Assembly (NCBI RefSeq): GCF_947654165.1 | Contig: NZ_CANTKB010000024.1 | Coordinates: forward strand, 1-47,314 | DNA length: 47,314 bases | Origin: an uncultured Blautia sp. | GTDB lineage: Bacteria > Bacillota > Clostridia > Lachnospirales > Lachnospiraceae | Direction of reading: 5' to 3' | Program-made: the position numbers and the translations under genes | The notes under the pieces: generated by a model | The model's input: only the letters and a program-made list of their open reading frames with translations | Told to the model about the DNA's origin: nothing | Databases searched by the model: none | Shown here: positions 30,460-39,103 of the stretch, piece by piece | Numbering within the stretch: position 1 is the stretch's first letter | Layout: every line of letters begins with the position of its first letter

Positions 30460-30975
30460 ATGGCAAAGAAGATAAGTATTTTGCTGTCATCAAAATCAAT
30501 CCAGAATGCAATAAGTGAGGTTCGGAAGTATCAGATGGAACTTATTGAAAAGAATGAAGTATTTGTCCGTAGGTTAACTGAACTGGGCATTCCGGTTATT
30601 GACCAAAACATAGCGGCAGCACAGGGGGATTCTGATAAAAACCACAACACCTATATCAAAATCAATTCTTTTGGTAGCTATTCCGAAGCGAAACTTGTGG
30701 TTGAAGGAAAATCAATTTTATTTATAGAATTCGGTGCTGGAATCAGATACAACGGATCTGCTGGAACAAGCCAGCACCCAAAAGGGGGAGAATTTGGATA
30801 TACCATTGGTTCTTATGGGAAAGGACAAGGTAAAAATGATTTCTGGTTTTATTATGCCGATACTGGAGAAGCGGTCATGTCACATGGTACCGAAGCCACG
30901 ATGCCTGTTTATCGAGCAAGCCAAGAAATAATCCGGAATATCCGAAGAATTGCCAAGGAGGTGTTTGGAAGTTGA
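30460..30975 (+). CDS. Tail-completion / neck protein, HK97 gp10-like
   Basis: 171 residues. VEGKSILFIEFGAGIRYNGS followed by HPKGGEFGYTIGSYGKGQG is the typical gp10-like core (VEFGTG ... HP ... G). Joins head to tail. Start directly at the previous stop. Confidence 0.8.
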   Translation: MAKKISILLSSKSIQNAISEVRKYQMELIEKNEVFVRRLTELGIPVIDQNIAAAQGDSDKNHNTYIKINSFGSYSEAKLVVEGKSILFIEFGAGIRYNGSAGTSQHPKGGEFGYTIGSYGKGQGKNDFWFYYADTGEAVMSHGTEATMPVYRASQEIIRNIRRIAKEVFGS

Positions 30976-31388
30976 TAACAGTAGATAACCCAGTATCAAA
31001 AGTTTATTCTATTTGGTCTGCGGCTGTTGAGAATAAAGTCGGAAAAGGAAACTACTCCATGTCCCAGAGCGGAACACTGGCTTCAAACAAGACGAAGTAT
31101 GCCAGAATCTTTATGATGGGGAATCCTACTAGAGATGGAGATTTAGAGGGAGATGAATGTTCCACTATTCCTGCGTTTCAAGTGGATTCCTTTGCAAAAG
31201 GGACGAAAGCATTATCAGAGGTTTATGCCATTGACGATGTAAGCCACAAGGCTATGGTCGGAATGGGATTTCGCAGAAGTTACGGGCCAGAGCTTTTGGA
31301 AAATTCTGACAGCACCATTAAGAGAGTGGTAAGCCGGTACAGCCGGGTATACACAGGTCAGCTTTTGGGAGAAAAAGTGAGTTCCTAG
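30972..31388 (+). CDS. Tail terminator-like protein, 138 aa
   Basis: TTG 30972 overlaps the gp10-like stop; AAGGAGG upstream. ARIFMMGNPTRDGDLEGDECS and PAFQVDSFAKG (cf. QVDVWA-type strands of terminators), end GFRRSYGPELL ... RYSRVY. The last codons encode the start of the late-promoter motif (GTG AGT TCC TAG). Confidence 0.75.
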   Translation: MITVDNPVSKVYSIWSAAVENKVGKGNYSMSQSGTLASNKTKYARIFMMGNPTRDGDLEGDECSTIPAFQVDSFAKGTKALSEVYAIDDVSHKAMVGMGFRRSYGPELLENSDSTIKRVVSRYSRVYTGQLLGEKVSS

Positions 31389-31411
31389 GTAACGCTAAAA
31401 CGTGTTATTAT
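31377..31411 (+). promoter_or_regulatory. Late-type promoter, copy 2
   Basis: GTGAGTTCC (31377-31385), 20 bp, TATTAT (31406-31411). Its first half overlaps the end of the tail terminator gene. Confidence 0.65.
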
Positions 31412-31426
31412 AGTATCATGAAATTA

Positions 31427-31454
31427 GGACATCTGGAAACAGGTGTCTATTTTT
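31427..31454 (+). terminator. Hairpin plus T-run after promoter copy 2
   Basis: GGACATCTG, loop GAAA, CAGGTGTCT, then ATTTTTAT: 9 bp with two G-T pairs, starting 16 bp after the -10. Confidence 0.6.
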
Positions 31455-31476
31455 ATGCAAAGAAAGGAGAATGAGC

Positions 31477-31737
31477 ATGGATTTTGCAGGAGTAGCAAGT
31501 GTAGTCGGAATTACAGTTATTTGTTATTTGACCGGAATGATTGCTAAGGCAACCGCCGTTGATAATAAGTGGATTCCTGTTATTGTTGGGATTGCCGGAG
31601 CCATTCTCGGAGTAGCCGGAATGTATGTTATCAAAGATTTCCCGGCAACAGATGTGATTAACGCACTGGCAGTCGGAATTGTCAGCGGACTTGCCAGTAC
31701 GGGAGCAAATCAGATTGCCAAGATTTCAAAACGGTAG
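31477..31737 (+). CDS. Holin-like protein, 86 aa
   Basis: ATG 31477 is better spaced from AAAGGAG than ATG 31471. Three hydrophobic segments: about 8-24 (VVGITVICYLTGMIAK), 33-53 (WIPVIVGIAGAILGVAGM), 61-80 (VINALAVGIVSGLAS), basic C-terminus (KISKR). The size and topology are those of phage holins. It lies between neck and tail tube genes instead of beside an endolysin. Confidence 0.75.
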   Translation: MDFAGVASVVGITVICYLTGMIAKATAVDNKWIPVIVGIAGAILGVAGMYVIKDFPATDVINALAVGIVSGLASTGANQIAKISKR

Positions 31738-31804
31738 AAAGGAGCGTGATCATTTTATCTCCCAGCATGAGGGTTAGAAATGCAGAAACTATAAAAATGA
31801 TTGC

Positions 31805-31842
31805 ATAACCACTGTACCTTATTGGTCGGTGGTTATTTTATT
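31805..31842 (+). terminator. Terminator after the holin-like gene
   Basis: ATAACCAC (31805-31812) and GTGGTTAT (31829-31836) with inner ACC/GGT, then TTTATT. Confidence 0.6.
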
Positions 31843-31844
31843 AC

Positions 31845-31887
31845 CGACTACCATACAGGTAGTCGCTGACCGCACAAAGTTAGCGGT
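31845..31887 (+). promoter_or_regulatory. Double hairpin in front of the tail tube ribosome site
   Basis: CGACTACC-ATACA-GGTAGTCG (31845-31865, perfect 8 bp) followed by ACCGC, loop ACAAAGTTA, GCGGT (31869-31887), then GAAAGGA and ATG 31903. The second hairpin has the same layout and loop bases as the one before the capsid gene. Confidence 0.6.
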
Positions 31888-31902
31888 AGAAAGGATGGAA
31901 AT

Positions 31903-32400
31903 ATGGCAGGAAATGTAGCAGGAATTAGTACCCTTGGTGCTTTGACAGGATATGCAATTGAAACGGTAGTTGGTCAAAAGCCGACACAATTCACGATGTT
32001 GCACAGAGTTAGCTCCTCTGACGAAATTGCGATTGAAACTGAAACGATTGATGCATCGGCTCTTGAAGATAAAATCGAAAGAACTATTGCAGGACGTGGT
32101 TCTACCGGAGGAACTTTTGGTGTGACCGTAAATGTTACTGATGAAACCATAGAAGAATGGGAAAAATTGATTAAGGATTATGAGGCTGCAAAAGTGGAAG
32201 GTAAATCTCTTTGGTACGAGGAATATTACCCGGCACTTAGAAAAGCGTTTTTTACAAAAGTTGAGCCTCCATCAATTATTCCAAAACCGGCAAGAGAGCA
32301 GAACGGTCTTTTGACCGTCACTATGACGATGACGATCAATGAATATGTCGGTCCTGATACGGCAATTGAGCCGACAGAAGCTGACGATACGAGCATTTAA
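31903..32400 (+). CDS. Major tail (tube) protein
   Basis: 165 residues. MAGNVAGISTLGALTGYAI, then strand-rich DEIAIETETIDASALEDK, GTFGVTVNVTDETIEEWE and a late VTMTMTINEYVGP strand. Typical siphophage tail tube protein, polymerising around the tape measure. Strong ribosome site. Confidence 0.85.
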   Translation: MAGNVAGISTLGALTGYAIETVVGQKPTQFTMLHRVSSSDEIAIETETIDASALEDKIERTIAGRGSTGGTFGVTVNVTDETIEEWEKLIKDYEAAKVEGKSLWYEEYYPALRKAFFTKVEPPSIIPKPAREQNGLLTVTMTMTINEYVGPDTAIEPTEADDTSI

Positions 32401-32423
32401 TATGATTTTGGGAGGAAATATAA

Positions 32424-32894
32424 ATGTACAAATCATTAACTATAGGCGGCAAAGATTACAAATTGGAATATTCTATCGAAGCATCTCTGTATGCGGATTG
32501 TATTTCAACTTTGACAAATTTTATGTCGGAAGTTGAAGAAGCAGGAAGTAAAAATGATATTAAGAAATTTTTATCCGGAATATCCAATATTCCGCAAACG
32601 TCTTTGATTATGTTTTATGCAGGATTGATGGAGGCTCACGGGAATCACCCTGACGGAGATGGAACAGTTCCGGATATTCAGGCGGCTAAAAAACTGATTT
32701 CTCAATACATTAAAGAACATTCAGAAGATGAAACCGGGAATTTTTACGGAATCATGCAGATGTGCATTGAACAGATGGGGGAAGATGGTTTTTTCAAACT
32801 GGCCGGAATGGAATCAATTCTGGATACCATGACGGAAGAACCGAAGAAACAGAAGAAAGTTCCACAAGACCACAAAAAACCTTCCGGAAAATAA
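32424..32894 (+). CDS. Tail assembly chaperone, G-type
   Basis: 156 residues. YKSLTIGGKDYKLEYSIEAS is the common G-protein opening, followed by a helical domain and a Lys/Pro-rich end. Binds the tape measure during tail assembly. The frame of the next ORF is -1 to this one and overlaps its end. Confidence 0.8.
   Translation: MYKSLTIGGKDYKLEYSIEASLYADCISTLTNFMSEVEEAGSKNDIKKFLSGISNIPQTSLIMFYAGLMEAHGNHPDGDGTVPDIQAAKKLISQYIKEHSEDETGNFYGIMQMCIEQMGEDGFFKLAGMESILDTMTEEPKKQKKVPQDHKKPSGK
32874..32894 (+). promoter_or_regulatory. Candidate -1 ribosomal frameshift site
   Basis: Either AAAAAA at 32874-32879 or A-AAA-TAA at 32888-32894 allows a slip by -1 just before the stop, fusing the G protein to the following frame (reading on as IILEDVRKNAIK). 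The next ORF has no good ribosome site of its own. Confidence 0.5.
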
Positions 32895-32896
32895 TA

Positions 32897-33268
32897 TTGG
32901 AAGATGTTCGAAAAAATGCAATTAAATGTGGGATGACGGAAAAAGAATTTCGCCATTCCACTTTGAGAGACATTAATTACCGCATTGAAGCGTACATGAA
33001 CGAAAAAGAGTATAGGGCAAAAGAAATAGAATATCAATCCTGGCTTACCGGGATTTTTGTAATGGACGCAATTGGCTGTTGTTTTGATAAGAAACACAAA
33101 TATCCAGAAAATCCATTAATCACAAGAGAAGGAAGCCCAGAAGAAATTTCAAAAAAAACTGGAAAATCAGAAGCAGAACTTCTCCAGGAAGAGCAGTATT
33201 TTGCCATGCGTGTACGGCAGGCGAATGCAAATATAGCAAGAGTGGCAAAACAGCAGGGCGAGGAATAA
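32897..33268 (+). CDS. Tail assembly chaperone, T part
   Basis: 123 residues if counted from TTG 32897, more probably translated as a G-T fusion by frameshift. Helical and charged (MTEKEFRHSTLRDINYRIEAY), end ARVAKQQGEE. Immediately before the tape measure gene, as expected. The stop codon lies in the loop of the terminator at 33255. Confidence 0.75.
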   Translation: MEDVRKNAIKCGMTEKEFRHSTLRDINYRIEAYMNEKEYRAKEIEYQSWLTGIFVMDAIGCCFDKKHKYPENPLITREGSPEEISKKTGKSEAELLQEEQYFAMRVRQANANIARVAKQQGEE

Positions 33269-33286
33269 TCTTCGCCCTTTTTTTTA
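33255..33286 (+). terminator. Strong terminator before the tape measure gene
   Basis: AGGGCGA, loop with the stop codon, TCGCCCT, then eight T. 7 bp GC-rich stem. Confidence 0.75.
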
Positions 33287-33318
33287 ATAACCGGTTATCA
33301 AAAGAAAGATAATCGTTT

Positions 33319-33337
33319 ACCTCAAAAAATAGGAGGT
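33319..33337 (+). promoter_or_regulatory. Hairpin containing the tape measure ribosome site
   Basis: ACCTC (33319-33323), loop AAAAAATAG, GAGGT (33333-33337). GGAGGT is the Shine-Dalgarno for ATG 33344, so the stem can mask it. Confidence 0.6.
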
Positions 33338-33343
33338 GGATAA

Positions 33344-36300
33344 ATGGCAGACAATACAATTGACACACTAGAACTAGAAATAAAAAGCAGTTCCACCAGT
33401 GCGGTTCATGCTCTTGATAAACTGGCAGATACACTTTACTCATTAAACAAAGCATTTAAAAGTGTTAATTCTGGAGGCATGAGAAACTATTCCAGGGAAA
33501 TCGGACGGGTTTCCGCTTCCATAAAAGCATTAGCAGGAATAAAAGTAAATACAGAAAAAATTTCCGGTGTAGGAGAAGAATTCAAAAAATTATCAAAAAA
33601 ATTAAGTGATATAGATACCGAAAAAATCCAGTCAGCTTCCGAAGGAATAGCAAAAATTTCTAAATCTATGTCCCTACTTAATAATGTGGATTTTAAGGAT
33701 TCAAAGATAACAAATGTTTTAGGAGCATTAAAACGTCTGGCAGAAGTTGATATGGGTAAATTTGATTCTGACGGAATCGCAAGTATTGTATCGTCAATTT
33801 CTAACCTTTCTGATATACCTGATGTTTCATCTGGATTGAACCGTTTTATGTCCTCGTTACAAAAACTTGTAAATGCAGGAGATAAAACAGGGCAGGTTGT
33901 GAAACAACTTCCGAGTTTAGGCAAAGTTCTTAAAAGTGTTGTAAATGATATGGCAGGTGCTAAGAAAGTTTCGGAATCCGTAAATCTGTTTGTTCAGTCT
34001 ATCGGGCGATTGGCTAGTGCAGGAAATAAGACAGGGCAAACAGCCGGACAGTTAAAAAGGTTAGCTGATGAAACATTGAAATTCTTTGATGCTATGCAGA
34101 ATGCCCCAAAAATCAGTGAAAATACAATCCGAATGACACAGGCATTGGCTCAATTGGCATCCGCTGGAGGAAAAGTCGGAACTGCAACAAATACAATTAC
34201 AAAGTCTTTTAACAAAATCTCAAACATCGGAAACAAAACTCTTAGCTCAATAAAGAAAATTTCCATTGGAATTATTTCTTCATTCCAAAAAATCGGAAGT
34301 TCAAGCCACCATCTGAAAACGGCATCATTCAATCTTGGAAGTCTACTAAAAACCGCTATTGGTTTTAGTGCTATCCGTGGACTTTGGAACTTTGGAAAGC
34401 AATCAATAAAATTTGGTTCAGATATTGCAGAAGTCCAGAACGTGGTAGACGTTGCGTTCGGTAATATGTCTGGAATGGTTGATGAGTTTGCAAAAACTTC
34501 AGATGAAAAATTTGGCTTATCTGAATTAGCAGCAAAACAGTATTCAGGAACCATGATGGCAATGCTGAAATCTTCCGGTATAGCAAGAAATACAGCGGCA
34601 GAAATGTCTACCACACTGGCAGGATTAGCTGGAGATATTGCGTCTTTTTATAACATAGATACAGATGAAGCATTCAGAAAAATCAGATCAGGAATTGCAG
34701 GAGAAATCGAACCTTTGCGTCAACTGGGAATTTCCATGACAGTAGCCAATTTAGAAGCGTTTGCATTGTCACAAGGTATTACCAAGTCTTATCAGGCTAT
34801 GACGCAGGCAGAACAGGCAATGCTCAGATATAATTACTTGCTGTGGGCATCTGCAGATGCACAGGGAGATTTCGCTCGTACAAGTGGAAATTATGCGAAC
34901 CAAATCAGGATGTTCAAATTGAACATTCAACAATTGTCAGCAACAATAGGACAAGGTATCATTGCGGCTATATTACCTGCGATTCAAGGACTTAATGCTT
35001 TAATATCCATGCTGATTAAAGCGGCTAATGCATTTAAGGTTTTTATGTATACGTTAATGGGGAAAAAAGTAGAAGGGACAAAAGGAATCGTACAGGATAT
35101 TTCAGGAATTGGAGATGCTGGAGATGTAGCTGCTGGTGGACTGGGTGATGCCGCAGACTCAGCAGATAAATTAAAGAAAAAATTATCTGTGCTTCCATTC
35201 GATCAATTAAATCAGCTTACTGATAACTCAGATAAATCAGGAAGTGGTGGTTCTGGTGGTTCAGGAGGAGGAATTGGAGGAGGCGGTTTCGACACAGGAT
35301 TAGATGATATCCTGTCTGATGATAAAGAAGGACCAATCAGTGAGTGGGCAAAAAGAATCAGAGAAGCGTTTTTAGCTGAAGATTGGGAAAAGCTTGGATT
35401 TGAAATTGCGGACGGATTAAACCGTGGATTACAAAAAGTGTATGATGTGATTAATTGGAAAAATGTAGGTCCAAAAATAACAGCATTCACTACTGCATTT
35501 ACAGAAACATTTAATAGTTTTGTAAAAAATTTTGACTGGGATTTACTTGGAAGAGTAATAGGAACTGGTATCAACACTGCTGTAAATACATTTAACCAAT
35601 TTGTAGGCCCACATGGAATTGATTTTGTAACATTGGGAAACAGACTATCAGAAGGATTCAGAGGGATTGTAAATGAAATTCAATGGGAAAACCTTGGTCA
35701 TGCTTTAGGAAATGGGTTTATGGTTTCATGGAACATGACGAAAGGGTTCATTGATAATATGTGGGCGACCAGCAATCTGACTGGTCTGAATGGCTGGCAG
35801 GAGCTTGGAATATCTATTGCCAACGGAACAAAAGCTTTATTTGAAAGAATAGACTTTGCTTCTATTGGGACTACGCTTGCTAATGGTTTTAATGGAGCGT
35901 TCGAAACATTAAAAGCATATGTTGCTCAGATGACTTCAAATGGTACGTGGAGTGAAATTGCAACAAATATTTATACCGGTCTAAACAATATGATACAAGG
36001 AATCGACTGGGCTAGTGCTGGAAAAACCATCAACGATTTTGTTGTTAATTTACTTGGTGTATTTAAAAAGGTAGCACAGGAAACAGATTGGGAAGGATTC
36101 GGAAGAGGAATCGGTGAATTCCTTTCAAATATCGACTGGTTTACTATCATAGGACAGGTTGGAACTATTATCTGGGAGGCATTTTCAGGTATGCTTTCTG
36201 GTCTGTTTGATACATCGACAGGTAAGGTTGTTTTGGGATTTCTGGGCGGATTGCTAGCAATAAAAGGTGTTTTTGGAATTGTAAATCTTGGAGAATCTGT

Positions 36301-37657
36301 TCAAGAATGGCTTACAGGATCAAAAAATGGATTTACTGGGTTTGTAAAATTTTTGAAAGGAGAAACAACAACAGGCATATCAGAAGGAATAGAAGGTATA
36401 GCCGGGAAAACTGGATTATTTTCAAAATTGTTTACTGGTGCAAGTTCTGTCGTTTCAAAAATTACACCAATTTTAGGAAGCATAGGCTCGGTACTGTTTA
36501 GCCAAAAGGGTCTTATGATAGCCGGGATTGTGGCTGGTGTAGCTGCCATTATATTGAATTGGGATAAAATAAAAGATGCAGCAGGAAAAGTAAAAGATTG
36601 GATTTCAAAACAGTGGGAAGAAGCAAAGGAAATCACTTCAAGAGTCTGGGGGAATATCTCAGATTTTATGAGCAAAACCTTGTCAAATTTAAAAACCTGG
36701 TCTTCCGAAAAATTCGAAAGTATTAAAGAAAACATTTCTACAGCATGGTCAAATGTAAAGCAAAAAACATCTGATATTTGGTCTGGTGTAAAAAATTTCA
36801 CAAAAACCACATGGGATAATTTAAAAACATCCGCATCGGAAAAATTTGGAAACATCAAAGATTCTGTATCAAAAGCATGGTCAAATGTGAAAGGGAACAC
36901 CTCTTCTGATTGGTCAAATATCAAATCAAATATTTCAAGTATTTGGTCTGGATTGAATCGTGATGCTTCTACTTCCTTTTCAAATATTGATAAGACTGTA
37001 AGCAGTTCATCGTCTTCTTCTGGAAAAAACATGACAAGAGAATGGCAGAATATCCAAAAATCAATGAGGAGCATCATTGAAAGCATAGACTCTGATTTTT
37101 CAAAATCTATCAGGAACATCACAAGAAATTTCGGGTCGTTGCCAGCTGATATTTCGAAATCAATTGGAAGCCTATATAAAGCAGGAAAAGAAGCAGCTCA
37201 GTCTTTTGCAAACGGATTTAGGAGTGTACACATAGCCACACCACACATATATACAAGGTCATATACAAGACACAAAGTTGGAGATACTACATTCTCAACT
37301 CCTAACTTTGGTGTTGACTGGTATAAAACAGGTGGTTTATTTAGCAAAGCGTCCGTAATTGGTGTAGGTGAAGCTGGTAAAGAAGCCGTTCTTCCGTTGG
37401 AAAACAAACGTACTATGTCGATGATTGCAGATAGTATCGTAAAAAGTTCTTCTGGAATGGGAATTGATGAAGAAACACTTGCAAATGCTGTCGCAAGAGG
37501 CGTGTCTATGGCAATGCTCAACGGTCAAAATCCGGTAAATGTAACTTGCTATGCGGAACTTCGCACAGAAGATAATGAAGTGCTTGCAAGGGCAGTAACA
37601 AAAGGACAGAGGTCTATCGACAGCAGGATGAACCCAACGTTGCAGTTTGGATATTGA
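33344..37657 (+). CDS. Tape measure protein, 1437 aa
   Basis: N-terminal 270 residues are helical repeats (ALDKLADTLYSLNKAFKSV, SAGNKTGQTAGQLKRLADE). A hydrophobic core region follows (about 320-560: KTAIGFSAIRGLWNFGKQS, GDIASFYNIDTDEAFRKI, IGQGIIAAILPAIQGLNA). Ser/Gly linker near 630-650. The 660-960 part has Trp-containing repeats (AEDWEKLGFEIADGLNRG, NWKNVGPKI, ENLGHALGNGF). TM-like segments near 955 and 1060, then a second repeat (W-x-x-K-x-x-x-S). Sets tail length. Confidence 0.95.
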   Translation: MADNTIDTLELEIKSSSTSAVHALDKLADTLYSLNKAFKSVNSGGMRNYSREIGRVSASIKALAGIKVNTEKISGVGEEFKKLSKKLSDIDTEKIQSASEGIAKISKSMSLLNNVDFKDSKITNVLGALKRLAEVDMGKFDSDGIASIVSSISNLSDIPDVSSGLNRFMSSLQKLVNAGDKTGQVVKQLPSLGKVLKSVVNDMAGAKKVSESVNLFVQSIGRLASAGNKTGQTAGQLKRLADETLKFFDAMQNAPKISENTIRMTQALAQLASAGGKVGTATNTITKSFNKISNIGNKTLSSIKKISIGIISSFQKIGSSSHHLKTASFNLGSLLKTAIGFSAIRGLWNFGKQSIKFGSDIAEVQNVVDVAFGNMSGMVDEFAKTSDEKFGLSELAAKQYSGTMMAMLKSSGIARNTAAEMSTTLAGLAGDIASFYNIDTDEAFRKIRSGIAGEIEPLRQLGISMTVANLEAFALSQGITKSYQAMTQAEQAMLRYNYLLWASADAQGDFARTSGNYANQIRMFKLNIQQLSATIGQGIIAAILPAIQGLNALISMLIKAANAFKVFMYTLMGKKVEGTKGIVQDISGIGDAGDVAAGGLGDAADSADKLKKKLSVLPFDQLNQLTDNSDKSGSGGSGGSGGGIGGGGFDTGLDDILSDDKEGPISEWAKRIREAFLAEDWEKLGFEIADGLNRGLQKVYDVINWKNVGPKITAFTTAFTETFNSFVKNFDWDLLGRVIGTGINTAVNTFNQFVGPHGIDFVTLGNRLSEGFRGIVNEIQWENLGHALGNGFMVSWNMTKGFIDNMWATSNLTGLNGWQELGISIANGTKALFERIDFASIGTTLANGFNGAFETLKAYVAQMTSNGTWSEIATNIYTGLNNMIQGIDWASAGKTINDFVVNLLGVFKKVAQETDWEGFGRGIGEFLSNIDWFTIIGQVGTIIWEAFSGMLSGLFDTSTGKVVLGFLGGLLAIKGVFGIVNLGESVQEWLTGSKNGFTGFVKFLKGETTTGISEGIEGIAGKTGLFSKLFTGASSVVSKITPILGSIGSVLFSQKGLMIAGIVAGVAAIILNWDKIKDAAGKVKDWISKQWEEAKEITSRVWGNISDFMSKTLSNLKTWSSEKFESIKENISTAWSNVKQKTSDIWSGVKNFTKTTWDNLKTSASEKFGNIKDSVSKAWSNVKGNTSSDWSNIKSNISSIWSGLNRDASTSFSNIDKTVSSSSSSSGKNMTREWQNIQKSMRSIIESIDSDFSKSIRNITRNFGSLPADISKSIGSLYKAGKEAAQSFANGFRSVHIATPHIYTRSYTRHKVGDTTFSTPNFGVDWYKTGGLFSKASVIGVGEAGKEAVLPLENKRTMSMIADSIVKSSSGMGIDEETLANAVARGVSMAMLNGQNPVNVTCYAELRTEDNEVLARAVTKGQRSIDSRMNPTLQFGY

Positions 37658-37663
37658 TTTTTG

Positions 37664-37691
37664 GAGGTGGTTATTAAACCACCTCTTTTTT
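37664..37691 (+). terminator. Strong terminator after the tape measure
   Basis: GAGGTGGTT, loop ATTA, AACCACCTC, then TTTTTT: perfect 9-bp stem. It separates the tail genes from the following island. Confidence 0.85.
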
Positions 37692-37692
37692 C

Positions 37693-37720
37693 TTGCATTT
37701 TTCTGCCGATATGGTAAGAT
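37693..37720 (+). promoter_or_regulatory. Promoter of the OB-fold gene
   Basis: TTGCAT (37693-37698), 16 bp, TAAGAT (37715-37720), placed directly after the tape measure terminator. Confidence 0.5.
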
Positions 37721-37753
37721 TATTGTAAGTACAAAAGAGGGAGGAAGAATGCT

Positions 37754-38692
37754 ATGGTAGCAGATAAAAAGAAAAATAAGAAAATAGGATGCTGTGGAAC
37801 AATTATATGGATATTTATTATTTTTGCTATAATCGGTGCTGTATTTGGCGGCAACGATAAGGAAAATGCAAAGAACGAGTCCAAAAAAGAAGCTAAAAAA
37901 ACAGTAGAGCAGAAACAGAAAAAAAAGCAAGAAGAAAATGTATCATTTAAAAATGAGTTAGAGGTGTTTTTAAGTGGAAATTATCTCTTTGTAACAAATG
38001 AGGATTTAGATAAGTATTGCACAAATATGAAAGATATTAATGTGTATGTTGTTACGGATGTTGATGATATAAAAGACGGAAAAATTCAATCGACATTATC
38101 AGATGGATTTATGATGAGCGGGTTCAATGTTGGAGATAGATATTCTAAGTATGAATCTTCTTTAGAGAAAGGAGATATAGTAGCTATTTGCGGAACTGTA
38201 GCAGGGCAGGACAGTTATGGCGGTATAGGAAATTCAATCAGTTTAAATGATTGCTATGTATTTGCATCTGGACAAGAAGCAGAAAAATATAGAAAAGATA
38301 AATCAGACGATGCTCTTTCTCAATATTTTGTTGTTACAGAAGAAGTCGCAGATTCCAATGAAATTTCAGAAGAAGATTATAAAACATTGTGCCAGCAACT
38401 TGATTACACGGATATATTAAGGAATCCAGATTCTTATGACGGAAAATATTGTGTTGTATCTGGAACTGTAGACCAAGTTATTGAAGGATGGTTTGGTTCA
38501 TTTACCATATATGTTGTGGATGGAAATGGAAACAAATGGGGGTGTACATATTCCTATGCTGATGATGAATCACACGTTCTTGAAGGTGATAGCGTAACTG
38601 CGTATGGTGAATGTAAAGGAACTGCAAATACAGAAACAGTTTTAGGAGAACAAGTTACACTTCCACATATTAGTATTGAATATTGGGATTAA
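37754..38692 (+). CDS. Membrane-anchored OB-fold (tRNA_anti-like) protein, 312 aa
   Basis: Short basic N-terminus (MVADKKKNKKIGCC), TM at about 14-32 (IIWIFIIFAIIGAVFG), a Lys/Glu linker, then two OB-fold-like units: KDGKIQSTLSDGFM ... GDIVAICGTVAGQD and SYDGKYCVVSGTVDQVIEG ... GDSVTAYGECKGT. It has its own promoter and terminator inside the tail operon, the classical moron layout. A surface or membrane role for the lysogen, for example superinfection exclusion, is inference. Confidence 0.7.
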   Translation: MVADKKKNKKIGCCGTIIWIFIIFAIIGAVFGGNDKENAKNESKKEAKKTVEQKQKKKQEENVSFKNELEVFLSGNYLFVTNEDLDKYCTNMKDINVYVVTDVDDIKDGKIQSTLSDGFMMSGFNVGDRYSKYESSLEKGDIVAICGTVAGQDSYGGIGNSISLNDCYVFASGQEAEKYRKDKSDDALSQYFVVTEEVADSNEISEEDYKTLCQQLDYTDILRNPDSYDGKYCVVSGTVDQVIEGWFGSFTIYVVDGNGNKWGCTYSYADDESHVLEGDSVTAYGECKGTANTETVLGEQVTLPHISIEYWD

Positions 38693-38694
38693 TA

Positions 38695-38725
38695 AAAAAC
38701 CGGGGAGAAAATCCCCGGTTTTTTT
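38695..38725 (+). terminator. Terminator of the OB-fold gene
   Basis: ACCGGGGA, loop GAAAA, TCCCCGGT, A-tract before and seven T after: a perfect 8-bp GC-rich stem. Confidence 0.9.
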
Positions 38726-38736
38726 AAATTCAGGTA

Positions 38737-38776
38737 TTGACAAGTTTGTAATTACATAGTAAGATTGTAATTACAA
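38737..38776 (+). promoter_or_regulatory. Promoter and palindromic operators of RHH gene 1
   Basis: TTGACA (38737-38742), 17 bp, TAAGAT (38760-38765). TTTGTAATTACA (38745-38756) lies in the spacer and TTGTAATTACAA (38765-38776), a perfect palindrome, overlaps the -10. The centres are about 20 bp apart. Confidence 0.75.
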
Positions 38777-38793
38777 AGAACGGAGGTGCAAAA

Positions 38794-38976
38794 GTGAGTC
38801 CATTAAAAAAAGGGCAAAAGCTGACAGACAATCCAAAAGGAACACTTATTCATTTCAGAGCAGACAATGATATTGTGGATAAACTTGAATATACCGCAAA
38901 AGAGATGAAAATTAGCAAATCTGAAGTAATAAGAAAAGGGATTGAGGAACAGTATCAAAAATTGGATAAAGAATAA
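38794..38976 (+). CDS. RHH regulator 1, 60 aa
   Basis: GTG 38794 with CGGAGGTG upstream. GTLIHFRADNDIVDKLEYTA gives strand and first helix, MKISKSEVIRKGIEEQY the second helix: CopG/Arc type. Bracketed by a palindromic operator upstream and a structured element that begins with its stop codon. Likely self-repressing. Confidence 0.75.
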   Translation: MSPLKKGQKLTDNPKGTLIHFRADNDIVDKLEYTAKEMKISKSEVIRKGIEEQYQKLDKE

Positions 38977-39079
38977 GAGATTGCCACCCTGAGAAAGTTA
39001 CAATCTCTTATAAGTCCACACCAGAAGTCTCCTTCTGATAAATCTATCATATCACAAGAGAGGCTTCTGTGCAAGAAGC
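38974..39079 (+). ncRNA. Structured 3' element, copy 1
   Basis: Stem I: TAAGAGATTG (38974-38983, includes the stop codon) with CAATCTCTTA (39001-39010), 17-nt loop containing CCCTGAGAAAGT. Stem II region: CAGAAG (39022-39027) with CTTCTG (39064-39069), or local AGAAG/CTTCT and GCTTCT-GTGCA-AGAAGC (39063-39079). Copy 2 follows RHH gene 2. Confidence 0.6.
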
Positions 39080-39103
39080 TATTTCCATGTATGAAAAAAA
39101 GTA

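Noticed and set aside
38974..39010. GGGTGG on the minus strand of the 3' element, resembling a T-box
   Set aside because: The copy 2 element has GGGCGG instead, there is no minus-strand gene downstream, and the specifier and antiterminator arrangement is missing.
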